Origin: Collybiopsis luxurians FD-317 M1 | Taxonomy: Eukaryota > Basidiomycota > Agaricomycetes > Agaricales > Omphalotaceae | NCBI GenBank assembly: GCA_000827265.1 | Contig: KN834815.1 | Location: 240,465-304,464 of the forward strand | DNA: 64,000 bases | Reading direction: 5' to 3' | Shown here: in pieces, positions 48,066 to 59,065 of the stretch | How positions within the stretch are numbered: the stretch's first letter is position 1 | How the letters are laid out: every line of letters starts with the position of its first letter | The notes under the pieces: generated by a model | Told to the model about the DNA's origin: nothing | What the model saw: the letters and a program-made list of their open reading frames with translations, nothing else | Database searches by the model: none | Translations under genes and position numbers: made by a program

Positions 48066-49799
48066 TTAAACCAAGTCCTGCAAAGACCGCGGCAAAGAGA
48101 ATGATGGAAGCTGTCTTGAGGCGGCGTTCTTTGAAGCGCCAGTGCCAGCAGCTCCAGCAGAGCTGGAAGCAGAAGTCCCGGTCGTATCGCATCCGGATGT
48201 CGACGCATTCGTGCCCATCTCAATGAGGGTATTTCCAGCTTTAATGTAATAGTAATCGCCTATTTGATGGTTCATAAACATTGGAGTACACCGTTTAAAA
48301 GTGAGAAGCTTACCGTAAACAATCCCGGTTAAGAAATTGTCCGCCGGCCAGTTGACCGTTCCGTTGGAGAGAAGACTCTGCCAGGATGGATCCCAGGCTA
48401 GTGTAGTAATATTTGAGAGGATCTATAGATTCGTCAGGTAAAACAGTTTTTCGAAATTTATTGATGAGGTGGACAGACCTGAACAGCGGCACTTGACCAC
48501 TTCTCAGCTTGAGAAGCGTCGACTTGAGAGAGGAAAAGTAGACCGTTCGCAGCGATAGTTGCAGCGGAGGAGTCTGCAGGACGAGGAGGGGGAACTAAAG
48601 GGGCATTGAAGTCCCTGACATGACCAGCCGATTAGCAAAAAAGAGTACCAGAGTGAGTAGCCAGACGATACGCTACCACGGTACAATACCATCAGAGGGC
48701 ATATTATCTAAGAAGTATGTTGCAGCCCGTTGAGCCGTTTGAAGAAAATCCGGGTTCTGCGTATGATTGTACACTAACGGACAGTTGAGCAGAAGAAACA
48801 CCGATAAAAGAAAATACAGACTATTCACAAACCCATAGATTGCCCAAGCCTGGCCACGGCTCCAGGTGCTGTAAAAGGGTCCTAAGAACGTGCCGAGAAA
48901 GTAGCGGACACCAAATAAGTCGAACCTATTATCAGAAAACCCTTGGGAAGTCCTCTTCCTGATCACTTGTCCAGTTGTAGAATTGTACTCTACTACATGC
49001 CAAGTTGAGCCTAAGAAAGCAACTTGTAAACCAGTGAACACAAAAAAGAATATATGATCCAGTGTTCACCGTCCTCTCGAAAGTGGTTAATCATAGTTGT
49101 ATTGGCATGGGTAATTGCAATGTCCTTCAGAGTCTCATTCCCTGTTAAAGCATATGACGCCCAAAGAACTTCCAGGTTCATCATGTTGTCAATGATGACC
49201 GTGAAATCTGTAGGGTCAGGTGTATCCCAGCTTCGCGTACAGCCGACAACCGCATTGAATCGAGCGGCCAGATCCGCTGCAAATGCGTTCACGGCGTCCT
49301 TGGCGGTTTGATTCTGAGGGTTGCTAGAAAGTAGTTAGCATAGCGTGTCGTGCTTGGGTTTTCAGGCAGACACGCACACCAAAAGCTCTTCGGAAAATGG
49401 AAAACTGACAAAGCCAACATCGTGCTGAAGATTGGTATTATTATGTTCTAGGGGAATTAGACCTGAGCTGGTAGATCGCGCTAGCTCAAGCCAATCAGCG
49501 GTTCCCAAGGCGTTTGCATCAGTCGCTCCGCAGAGATTTTTACGGGTGTTCAAAGCATACAAGGATGCAGGGAAAAAGCCTGAGGTCCAAGTATCGGGAA
49601 TAAAGTCCTGCCATTTACCAGGGTTGCTAACGTTCCAAGTATTGGTATACTGAGGATACATGATTGGCGAGGGGAGAGATTCAGATGTAGTTAGGACTTT
49701 CTGTGGTATCAAAGGCGAGAAGAGCTCATTTGGTACGGCAGCTTGGGCAGCCTGAGTCGCGTATAAGGTGACCAAGAGTAAAAGGCTAGAGACCGCCAT
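48066..49799 (-). CDS. Secreted unsaturated glucuronyl hydrolase, GH88
   Basis: GH88 enzymes remove 4,5-unsaturated glucuronic acid from oligosaccharides released by polysaccharide lyases. The start at 49799 gives a signal peptide (MAVSSLLLLVTLYATQAAQA). Family motifs are DTWTSGFFPASLYAL, HDVGF (catalytic-type Asp), IIDNMMNLEVLWASYALTG (second Asp), STWHVVEYNSTTGQV, QGFSDN, STWSRGQAWAIYGF and YFLDNMPSDGIVPWDFNAP. ADSSAATIAANGLLLLSSQ completes the (alpha/alpha)6 barrel. Several introns of 50-60 nt. After the barrel comes a Ser/Ala-rich tail (STSGCDTTGTSASSSAGAAG). The present frame ends at 48066, but a hydrophobic segment follows in another frame. An upstream in-frame start at 49937 would bury the signal peptide and was rejected. 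Confidence 0.85.
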
Positions 49800-50141
49800 T
49801 AGAGTAGATGGTGAAAAGATGAGACAAGGAAGCTCTAGATCCCTATTTTTGAATGTCAATCTGCCGGTCCGCTTCAGGACGACCTCGTGAATCGAGCGCA
49901 ACGAAGAGCAGCAGGTCAAGAGTATCGCATACAACAAAAACTAAATTTTACTGAAAGATTTGGTGGTTGACGCGTCGTTTTAAATAAACACAGCGACGGC
50001 GCAGCACACAGCAATGATGGAGGAAAGAAACAGAGTCCGGATTTGTATGGCTTAGTTTGGCTTACAGCTCGCAAGACACGCACTGCGCTTTCATCATCTT
50101 TTTTCACAACTTCCATCTCGGACTCGTCTATATCGCTTATA
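49800..50141. promoter_or_regulatory. 342-bp divergent spacer between GH88 and VPS1
   Basis: This holds promoters for a probably inducible secreted enzyme (minus) and a housekeeping dynamin (plus). A TATA-like TTTAAATAAACAC lies at about 49979-49991. No insulator or operator was recognised. Confidence 0.45.
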
Positions 50142-52877
50142 ATGTCTACCGGTCCAGCAGGATTGGGCGCAGAGCTTGTTACTATCGTCAACAAGCTCCA
50201 AGATGTCTTCAGCGCCGTCGGCACTTCAGCAGCTTCAATAGACTTGCCACAGATATGCGTCGTTGGAAGCCAAAGTAGCGGTAAAAGTAGTGTTTTAGAG
50301 GTGTGTATCCTTATAATCCACATCTCACAGTTCTCTGAAATTTGTCCTAGAACATTGTCGGACGGGATTTTTTGCCTCGTGGATCTGGTATTGTAACAAG
50401 ACGGCCGCTGGTACGCTTTCGACGGACATGAGAGCAAACTTGTATATCTCATTATCTTTCAGATTTTGCAATTAATCCACAAGCCCGCAACTGCTCAACA
50501 GAACGGTGCTGGTACGTGTTGCTCATTCTACCGGTTCAACTCGTAATAATAATGAAAAACGCATCACTAGCTCTACAATCATCCAAGGATGGCGACGCTG
50601 CCGCTAACCCTCATGAGTGGGGTGAATTCAGTCATATTCCGGGCCAAAAGTTCTACGACTTCAACAAAATCCGCGAAGAAATTATCCGTGACACTGAGGC
50701 CAAGACCGGTCGCAACGCAGGAATCTCACCACAGCCTATTAACCTGCGTATATTTTCGCCCAACGTCCTTACTTTGACCCTGGTAGATCTTCCTGGTCTA
50801 ACAAGGAATCCGGTCGGAGACCAGCCCAAAGATATTGAAAGGCAGATTAAAGACATGATAATGAAGTATATCTCGAAACCTGCTTGTATCGTTTTGGCCG
50901 TGTCTCCTGCAAATGTAGATTTGGCCAACTCGGATGGGCTCAAGATGGCGAGAGAAGTGGATCCTGAAGGAAATAGGACCATTGGTGTTTTGACGAAAAT
51001 CGATTTGATGTGAGTCGTCCAATCGTGTTGAATTATGGACGCTAAACTTATTTATCTATAGGGATACTGGTACAGATGTCGTGGATATCCTTGCTGGCCG
51101 AGTCATTCCCCTTCGCATGGGCTACGTTCCGGTAGTCAATCGAGGTCAAAGAGATATCGACTCTTCAAAATCCATCAGTCTTGCGCTTGAAGCTGAACGC
51201 GATTTCTTCGAGAACCATCCATCCTACAAAGGCAAAGCCCAATACTGTGGAACCCCATTCCTTACTCGCAAACTCAACATGGTATGTACTTTGATTCGTG
51301 TTCGTTATATGCATTTGCGCTGACTACTGTTGTTCTCAGATCCTTATGCACCATATCCGCGCAACTCTCCCTGATATTAAAGCACGAATTTCTTCTCAAC
51401 TGCAGAAATTCAATGCCGAGCTAGTGCAGCTCGGCGGTTTCGCAGCTGACCAGAACTCTGGCAATATCGTGCTCTCTGTCATCACAGAATTCACGAACGA
51501 GTTCCGGACAGTCATCGACGGTAACACGAACGATTTATCGATTAATGAACTTTCTGGAGGTGCCCGTATCAGTTTTGTCTACCACGAGCTGTTCAACAAC
51601 GGTATCAAGAGTATTGACCCGTTCGACTTGGTCAAAGATGGGGATATTAGAACTCAATTATACAATTCTTCTGTTCGTCCTGTGTATTATTCTTTCCACA
51701 GTTTCTGAGGGTTTTTTTTTTAAGGGTTCGACTCCAGCACTTTTCGTCAGCACTGGGACCTTCGAAATCATCGTAAAACAGCAAATCAAGCGGCTCGAAG
51801 ACCCTTGTTTGAAGTGCTGTCAGCTCGTATACGACGAGCTCATCCGTATTCTTGGGCAGCTGTTGAGCAAAATTGTAAGCTAGCCCGTTGATTACCACAT
51901 CATTTTGGTAACAAATCTTCAACAGCAATCCTTTAAACGATACCCTGCTCTCAAAGAGCGTTTTAACGGGGTAGTCATCAACTTTTTCAAACAACAGATG
52001 ACCCCAACGACGAAGCTTGTTGCTGACATGGTTGCGTAAGTCATTGTGAAAACATAACATTCCGTGTGTGGGCTCAGTCAATTCTTCAGGATGCAGGCGT
52101 GTTATGTCAATACCACGCATCCAGATTTCATTAACGGACACAAGGTAGGTGCCTTTGTATTGTAACAAGTCGGTCGTTCACTGAAAATGTCCCTAGGCTA
52201 TGGCCCTTGTTGCAGAACGACTGAACGCCACCAAGCCTCCTCCTCCACAAAATGATCCCAAGACAGGCAAACTCGCGCCAGGTGCCATCAACAACAACAA
52301 GGACCTCGACGTCGAAATGAAGAAGGATGAACCCAGCTTCTTTGGCTCGTTCTTTAGCGGTGGGGCCAGGAACGGGCGTCCAGTGGCAGGGGCTAAGAAG
52401 GGAGGGGCTTCAACACCAACTAATATGGAGGCCCCGCCATCAGTTATCAAGCCCCAGGCTGCTCTTAGTGAGAGGGAAACGATGGAGACTGAAGTTATCA
52501 GTATGTTTTCTACCACGCAACAGTCCTAACTTTGATCTCATGAATCCTACTTTCTCTGTTCGCAGAACTTCTTATCCAGTCCTATTTCAACATCGTCAAG
52601 CGGGAGATGATCGATATGGTACCAAAGGCGATTACTTTGACTCTGGTCAATCATTCCAAGGAGAATCTTCAGAGAGAGCTACTGCAGGAGCTGTACAAGC
52701 CGGAGGTGCTGGATGATCTGTTGAAAGAAAGCGAGTACGTCGTTAACAGGAGGAAAGAGGTCATTAGTATGGTCCAGGCATTAAATAAGGCGGAAGAGTA
52801 CGTTCTTGTTCAGATATCTCTTTTGCTCGGATTTTATCTAACTTCTTTTTCTCTTCAGAATCGTTGCAGCAGTCTGA
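50142..52877 (+). CDS. VPS1: Vps1-type dynamin-related GTPase
   Basis: Vps1 is a large GTPase for membrane scission in Golgi/endosome/vacuole traffic and peroxisome division. The start at 50142 reads [21 protein letters not shown]1 is GSQSSGKSS, then [21 protein letters not shown]3 [37 protein letters not shown]4 [19 protein letters not shown] and G5 VVNRGQRDI. The middle/stalk domain ([39 protein letters not shown]) is followed by a Lys/Gly-rich insert with [10 protein letters not shown]. The GED is [20 protein letters not shown], ending EIVAAV. There is no PH domain, as in fungal Vps1/Dnm1. The similarity of the end and of the GSQSS...VLENIV block favours Vps1 over Dnm1. About eleven introns, and the only interruptions are introns. 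Confidence 0.87.
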
Positions 52878-53467
52878 GAGCTTCTGAGCCATGCCGCGAC
52901 AACTGCACATCACTCTTCAGTTTTTTTTACCTGCTATCTCTTCCTCCTTGGATTTAACCGTTCGCGATATTAGGCTTTACCTTCGTACATGCACTTTATT
53001 ACACTACTTTACGCCTGTATGTTTCTTGAAGGTTCTTTTTCAATACCTAGTTTATTTAGATCCCATCTGTGTCGTGAGTGTTCATGTTTGTGGCGGTAGT
53101 TTTTCCATGTACGTTCCGGTACATAATATCAGGATATACGACATACCTACTCGCGAGGAGAGCGGACAGCCCTTCCGAGCCTGAGATGTCAAAACAGGCA
53201 TAGTAGCATTGAAAAATGTAAACTGACCCAAAAAAAAGCTTTTATTCAGATATGCCCTTCCAACTAAGTAAATACATCCAGCGCACAGCGCAATTCCCTG
53301 AAGTACTCTACACCGGAACCATAATTCTAGGCTGTATATATATACTCTAATAATACTATGGATACAAATCGCAATCCGTGTGTCATTCAGTGTTTCCTGC
53401 GAGTGATAGATAGGTAGAGACTGTTCGTTAATAGACTTTCGTTTGTGTTCCTTTTTTCTTCTTCCAG
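52878..53467. other. 590-bp convergent spacer VPS1 / GH16
   Basis: This holds the 3' UTRs of two converging genes. It is A/T-rich near 53330-53360 (TGTATATATATACTCTAATAATAC). No coding signal. Confidence 0.5.
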
Positions 53468-55317
53468 CTAGCTGGGAATCTGATAGATCTTGACGCTGAG
53501 GACTTCCCAATCTACAGAGGTAGATGGCGTTAGACTTCAGAACGACCATAAAAAGACGTGACGAGAAAGACATACACGCTTCTTGAAACGAAGCACCGTT
53601 GTTTCGCACAAAGGTATCGCAGTCTGAAACTCCGGTCCGTGCGGCGCAGCTTTGTTCTTGACCAGGAGCTCCAGCGCTGGACCATACAGAACCTGCCAAA
53701 TCTCCGCTGCAAAAAAAAAAAACAGGAAGGGGGAGGAGAGAGGAATAAGGAAATCGTCATAAGCGTCTGCCGTAACTCAAGACTCACCAAAGCGTAGTAT
53801 CAAATATGGTCGACTGATAACCGAACAACCCACTGATGTTGCAGGTAGAAGAAGACCACCGGGCGAATGGAGTGCCCCATGAGTCTGGAAGGGGTGTACC
53901 GGCAGTGATATCGGAAGGGATGGATGATCTCTCGAAAAACCAGACGGCTATGCCGGAGGAGTTTAAGGTCACTGAAGGGAAAGAAAAAGTCTTAATGTCC
54001 AATAGTCGCAGGTACGGGTGAAAGAGCAAGAACATACTGGTAAAGACGCCACCATCATTGTCATTGAAAGCTGCTCCATACGACACCGTCGAACCTGACC
54101 TGATCCCACAACCTCCGCCGGTCGACACACAGTCAGTGCTAGTAACCGCAGATCCAGTGAACAAGTTTGAGGAAGAGAGGGAACATCCTTCCAGAGTGTG
54201 GAGTGTCGCCTGATTATTGGTGTTGTCGCCCACACCTTCAACAATGTCTAAAAGCAGAATACGGACAGATGAGAACCAACCAACGCCCCAGGATTGGAAA
54301 CGTACCGATTTCACCTCCAGCAGGCCAGTTGGGACCGTTTGTCCAGAACGCACTACAACGAAAGAATATATCTGAGGAAGTTCCTCCAATATCGACCAGG
54401 GAATCAACACTCACGGCCATGTCCCACAACCTGTCGGCATATGAAGAGCATCCAGGATCCACAAGCCCGTATTATAAGCACTATTGGTAGTGATACGAAT
54501 GCTTTGTCGGTTATCAGACACAGTTGGCGTGGTTTCTACTCGCATGATGGCTGTTCCCCCGGATGTGATTTGAGTGAGATTGTTGGAGTTCTGTTATGAT
54601 TTTCAGACTCGTTGTTTTCATAGCAGAGTAGGAAAAAACATACAGCGGTACCTTGATCAACGTAGTTGGCGATTCCTACCAAAAAAAATATAAAAAAAAG
54701 ATCATTAAATCAGATGAAATGTGGCGCAGTCATTGCTCGTCTTTATTCACCGTGTGTCCAAATGTCCGCAGAGTCCGTAAAGGTCCAGCCGTCAAAGAAA
54801 TTATTTCCACTCTAAAAAGGAAAGAATTCATTTCGGTAAGCGAAACGCAATTATCATTATCAAAGGTGGTACGCACATGTTCTTCGACCAGTTTCCACGG
54901 GGAGGAAACAGCGACCCCAGTGCTGGAGGTAACCGGAGAGGACGCAGTATGCGTGGATGATCCTGCGGAACCTGAAGAACCTGAGGAGCTAGAGGAGCTA
55001 GAGGAGCCAGAGGAGCCAGAGGTCCCGGAACCAGACGTCGAAGACGAATTGTTTCCCTCGGAAGATACAGTACCCCCTCCTCCACTTTCGATTTTGCAGA
55101 ATTCAGCTTGAGAATTGGTAGTCAAACGAATTTGTGGTTCAGAACTTTGTCTAGACAATAATACAGCGTCCAGCGCGATGTTGAGATCTCTAGTAAATCC
55201 TTGAATGTGACGAGCTGTTCTTTGTGCCAGGCGAGATGCGACATTGGTTGCGGAAACAGAGTCATGAAGAAAAATCAAAAGGCAGGCGAAAAGCAGAGAA
55301 TGATACAAGAAGAGCAT
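53468..55317 (-). CDS. Secreted GH16 endo-1,3(4)-beta-glucanase-like protein with Ser-rich spacer
   Basis: GH16 laminarinase-type enzymes cleave beta-1,3/1,4-glucans of cell walls. The start at 55317 gives a signal peptide (MLFLYHSLLFACLLIFLHDS). After about 60 residues a Ser/Gly-rich segment of about 40 residues, encoded by imperfect 12-bp repeats near 54985-55025, precedes the catalytic domain. That domain has GNNFFDGWTFTDSADIWTHG, IANYVDQ, RQSIRITTNSAYNTGLWILD, HMPTGCGTWPAFWTNGPNWP, and the active-site motif GGEIDIVEGVGD (ExDxxE) built across an intron. The remaining blocks are DNDGGVF, FSFPSVTLNSSGIAVWFFER and CDTFVRNNGASFQEA, ending KIYQIPS. A Ser-rich spacer before GH16 is unusual for the plain secreted type and may be a glycosylated stalk. 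Confidence 0.86.
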
Positions 55318-56162
55318 GATAAAAGGGAGAAAGAAAGAAGGGAAGTAGCTGTGAACCCACAGCTAATGAGTTGTGGGCGCAAGACAAGTTGCACACTCGC
55401 CGAGGCCTTGAGAAAACTTCCAACCATGCCGTTATCTGCGCAGCGTGTGCACACACATGTACACACGCAGACGCTTTGCTCTCCAAAAATAGACGAATAT
55501 TCACCCAGCTTTTGCTGCTTCCTATGTTTGCTGATGGTGCATCGATACTTAGTGCTTCGAATAAAGCTTCCATGCATTGACAGACGGAAGGAAGTACTTA
55601 ATTTCCGCACCGTGGGTTTAACGATAATTAGGTTCCGAGAACCATTTCGTCCTCAAAGTGCGAATTCCGTCAATATATGTATTTGAATGTCACTTTCATT
55701 TAATTTGAGTAAAGGTACTATGGTACCACAGGAAGTGTACATATACGAATATGCTGCTTTGTAGGTAATTGTAATAATGCTTGGATGGGTGGGGAAATAA
55801 TGGTAAGTGCAATGGTTGGTACGAGTTACAGGAAAAAAGAAAACGAAATGCCCAAAAAAAGCCAAATGATACAGTATGTTTGTGCGATGCAAGGATATTT
55901 GTGATTATAGTAGTGATGAAAGGGAGGGGGTAACACGAGAAAAAGGAAAGGTACCACCCTCTTCTACGGGCCAAATTAGGTACCTAAAATGTTTTGAAAC
56001 TATCATCGAGGCCTTCGTCTACCCATCCCCGTCGCCGACCGCAAACAAAGAGGCGTAGAAGACAAAGAATAATGATAGGGGTGTCGACGACGAGCAGAGG
56101 GGAAGGTTGAGAAGATACATGCAATCAAGTCCAAGTGTGCGAGCCACTGAACTGACTGGCTT
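55318..56162. other. 845-bp spacer with the GH16 promoter and TBP 3' UTR
   Basis: No conserved coding frame. A TATA-like stretch AATAAAGCTTCC lies near 55559-55570, about 240 bp before the GH16 start. A/T-rich runs near 55850-55910 are consistent with the TBP 3' end. Confidence 0.45.
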
Positions 56163-57473
56163 CTACGGTTTCCGGAACTCACACAACACAGTGTAGATCG
56201 TGTTGAACGCAGTATAAATCTCTTCTCTGACCTATTGGTGACAGAGAAAGAAAAAGTGTCAGCGGATGTGTTTTCATACATTCCACCGGCATTCCATAAC
56301 CATGATCACCGACGAATAGTAGAAATTATTATGAAATGCCCAAGGGCACAAAGGAGAACTCAACATCGAATGAACGACGTCAAAAAGAAATCACGACAGG
56401 GAAGGCACTCCCTAGACTGATAAAACTAGGGAGGACGGAGAGGTAAAGAAAAAAAAGAGAAGCAAGATATTACCTTGGCACCGGTCAACACAATCTTGCC
56501 AGAAACGAAGATTAGAAGCACAACTTTGGGCTTAATCATGCGGTAAATGAGACCAGGGAAAAGCTGAACGACGACGGCATGAGACAAAACATCGACCACT
56601 AACAAAAACGATGCATACCTCTGGCTCATAACTGCTGAACTGACCGTGACTGTATGCAAGACCCTCCAGGCGAATGGGGAACTTGACATCACAGCTGCCG
56701 ACAATGTTCTGAATTTTGAACTCGGCAAACTTGGCATCGAACCCAAGCTTCTGTACAATTCTAGCATATTTTCGCGACGCCAGTCTCGAGTCATCCTCTG
56801 ACTTTGCACCAGTAACGACCATCTTGCCAGAGGCGAAGATGAGGGCGGTGGTTTTGGGGTCACGGATACGCATGATGACGGCGGCGAAACGCTATATGTG
56901 GGACAAGTCGAAACAGTTCGAATTGCACACACAAAAAGATTAATCAGAATGATAACCAACCTTAGGGTTGTACTCTGCATTCCTAGCATGTAACGCGATA
57001 GTTTTGAGGTCCAGTCGACAGTCGAGGTTGACAGTGGCGACGATGTTTTGAAGGGTAGGAACGATGCCCTCAACAGCGGTGATATGCTGCTGTTCGAGGG
57101 TTAAAGGTGCGGGAGTGGCGGGTACAGCAGAAGGGGTCGAAGGACCGGCAACTGCGTTGGTTGGGGAACCGACCGTTGAAGGTGGGGTCTGCGACTGCGA
57201 CTGCACTGGGCTAGTCTGGGGATGAGCAGCCTGGGAAGAGGGCTGGAAAGAGTTTGATAGGGGAGAAGGACCTGGTAAAGCCAGACCATTGGCGGGTTTA
57301 GGGACATACGCGCCACCAGGCAAAGCTAAAGCGGAGTTTTGCTGAGCTTGCTGCTGTTTTTGTTGTTGTTGAACCTGAGCCTGAATTTGCTGCTGCTGAT
57401 ACAACTGCTGTTGCTGAACGGACACATTAGAGCGGCCGAAAGTAACCTGACGGGCTGGTAGAGCAAACGACAT
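56163..57473 (-). CDS. SPT15: TATA-box binding protein (TBP)
   Basis: TBP nucleates transcription initiation by all three RNA polymerases. The start at 57473 reads [20 protein letters not shown], followed by a Gln-rich tract ([21 protein letters not shown]) and a Pro/Ser/Thr-rich linker of about 90 residues. The two-repeat saddle follows: [109 protein letters not shown] and [10 protein letters not shown]. The last exon is [22 protein letters not shown]. The last intron is about 240 nt, several times longer than typical here. The N-terminal extension is long, as in many basidiomycete and metazoan TBPs. Confidence 0.93.
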
Positions 57474-58492
57474 GATAAAATTTTAGCAGGCGGAAAATCG
57501 GCACGGGGGGAAAAAATGAAATGCGGTAAATCCAGAGCTTCTTTTATACCCCATCCGTGGGAATTTGGAAAATTTTTTCAAGCTCCGCAAACGAGTCATT
57601 TGGCCACGTGCATCTTTTATCTTTCCCATCAAGCCCTTTCCAATCCTCTTGTCGACAACGCTCACTCTCCTCAACGTCTTCAAAGTTCTTTTTTTTTCTC
57701 AACAGCCGGAGTCCTTGACATGAATCTGGATTGGTAGGGGTGTACAATCGTTTCTAGGCCTTATCTGGCTTTCTCCAACTTTGCTAGGTCTACTTTCTAC
57801 TGTTTCGCAATCTCTCGAGCTTTGAGATGACCTCTTTCCTCACTCATCGTCCTAGCCTCTCCTCTTTGCCTCCGAAAGCTGCTCTTCATCCTTACCTCGT
57901 CTATGTGTTCCCGTCGTCGCCACGTCACGTTCCGGCTATCCGGTCGCCCTTGTAACCGAATCACAAATCACATGAAACACTTGACGCCTCTTCTCTTTGT
58001 CCTCCTTTACGAGAATCACCTCTCACAAGATCCGACTTTTTCCATTGTACTGCGTGTTCCACAGCTTTCCTTCTTATCTTTATCTTCCTCTCAATCTCCT
58101 TTCAATTCTCCGAATAACCATCGCTCAGCGCTCAGCCTTTCAATCAGCCCATCCATTTCCGATAACATCGCCTTACTACCATCTTGTCATATGATGATAT
58201 TCATTGATCATTCCACTCTTTCTGATATCTTTACTGTACTGCTATCAATTCATTTGAATCATTTATCAACTATCAACGGGTCGAAACAAGCGCTGGTATT
58301 GAATGCTCAATTTTTTGTCTGCGGGTGTGAATGTATGCGCTCGGGTTCTATATTATGTAGATTGGCATATTTCGTACACATAATATATTCATAATACACG
58401 GCGTCGTTGTACTTTTCTGAACTGATCCTGAATTAGTGCCAAGCCGACACGCTCACGCCACTGTCGCGCCTTAACCTCAAATAGTCATCACC
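57474..58492. other. 1-kb pyrimidine-rich divergent spacer TBP / SWI5
   Basis: The plus strand is strongly CT-rich from about 57600 to 58250. It has a CACGTG box at 57605-57610, 132 bp upstream of the TBP start. A plus-strand frame at 57903-58394 (163 codons, Ser/Leu/His-rich) looks like a by-product of the CT bias and not a protein. The SWI5 promoter lies at the right end. Confidence 0.45.
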
Positions 58493-58972
58493 ATGCACGC
58501 ACGCATTTCCCAAGAGGTGCGCCAACATTCCTCGTCACTATACTCGTTGTATTTAGACGACCATTCTGAAAGAAACAGCAAGCTCGAATCTTTACGCTTG
58601 AGCAGGATGTCAAACAACTCGAACAAGAACTTGGGTATGCATCGATGATTGCTATCTTCGAGGCTGTTCATTCAGGGCATCCATCTTTCTTCACAGATTA
58701 GGATTCGAAGAGGCGGAGAAAATTGTGAAGCGCCATATCAAGCTACTTCATCAGTATAACGAGGCAAAGGATGCTGCCCAGGTGTGTATGTCGCCTTTTT
58801 TATTTCGCGTCTTCTCAACTTTGTATCCCTAGATTCTAATCGGACGCGTGAGTCCAATGTCTTGTTGTCCAAACGTTGTCTCGAAAACATCAATATATAG
58901 CTCGCCGGCTTGAGAGAGACTACCGTCACTCAGATTCACAAAGATATGGAGCTTCCTATGGGAGACGATTGA
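58493..58972 (+). CDS. SWI5: Swi5/Sae3 recombination mediator
   Basis: Swi5 forms a complex with Sfr1 (or Mei5) that stabilises Rad51/Dmc1 filaments in recombination repair. Five exons give 83 residues: MHARISQE, QARIFTLEQDVKQLEQEL, GFEEAEKIVKRHIKLLHQYN with EAKDAAQ, then a 15-nt exon ILIGR (58833-58847), and LAGLRETTVTQIHKDMELPM ending GDD. The heptad-rich N-terminal coiled coil and the KRHIKLLHQYNEAKDAAQ block are diagnostic, and the length equals known Swi5 (about 85). Four introns in a gene of 480 bp; ordinary gene finders could miss it. Confidence 0.88.
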
Positions 58973-59065
58973 GATTGGACAATTCGAGAGATTCGAAATG
59001 CTTTCGGTTCGCATGTGTATGATATGTATAAGTATAATCCAGCCATACGTGTAATTATCGTGTTT

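Noticed and set aside
48066..49799. First impression of a GH76 mannanase
   Set aside because: The motifs HDVGF, IIDNMMNLE and STWSRGQAWAIYGF belong to GH88 unsaturated glucuronyl hydrolases.
50142..52877. Dynamin as mitochondrial Dnm1
   Set aside because: The segments around VLENIVGRDF, the RISFVYHE block and the C-terminus EIVAAV fit Vps1 better; a phylogeny would settle it.
57903..58394. 163-codon plus-strand frame between TBP and SWI5
   Set aside because: Its Ser/Leu/His-rich translation follows from the CT-rich strand bias; no motif, splice pattern or plausible promoter arrangement supports it.
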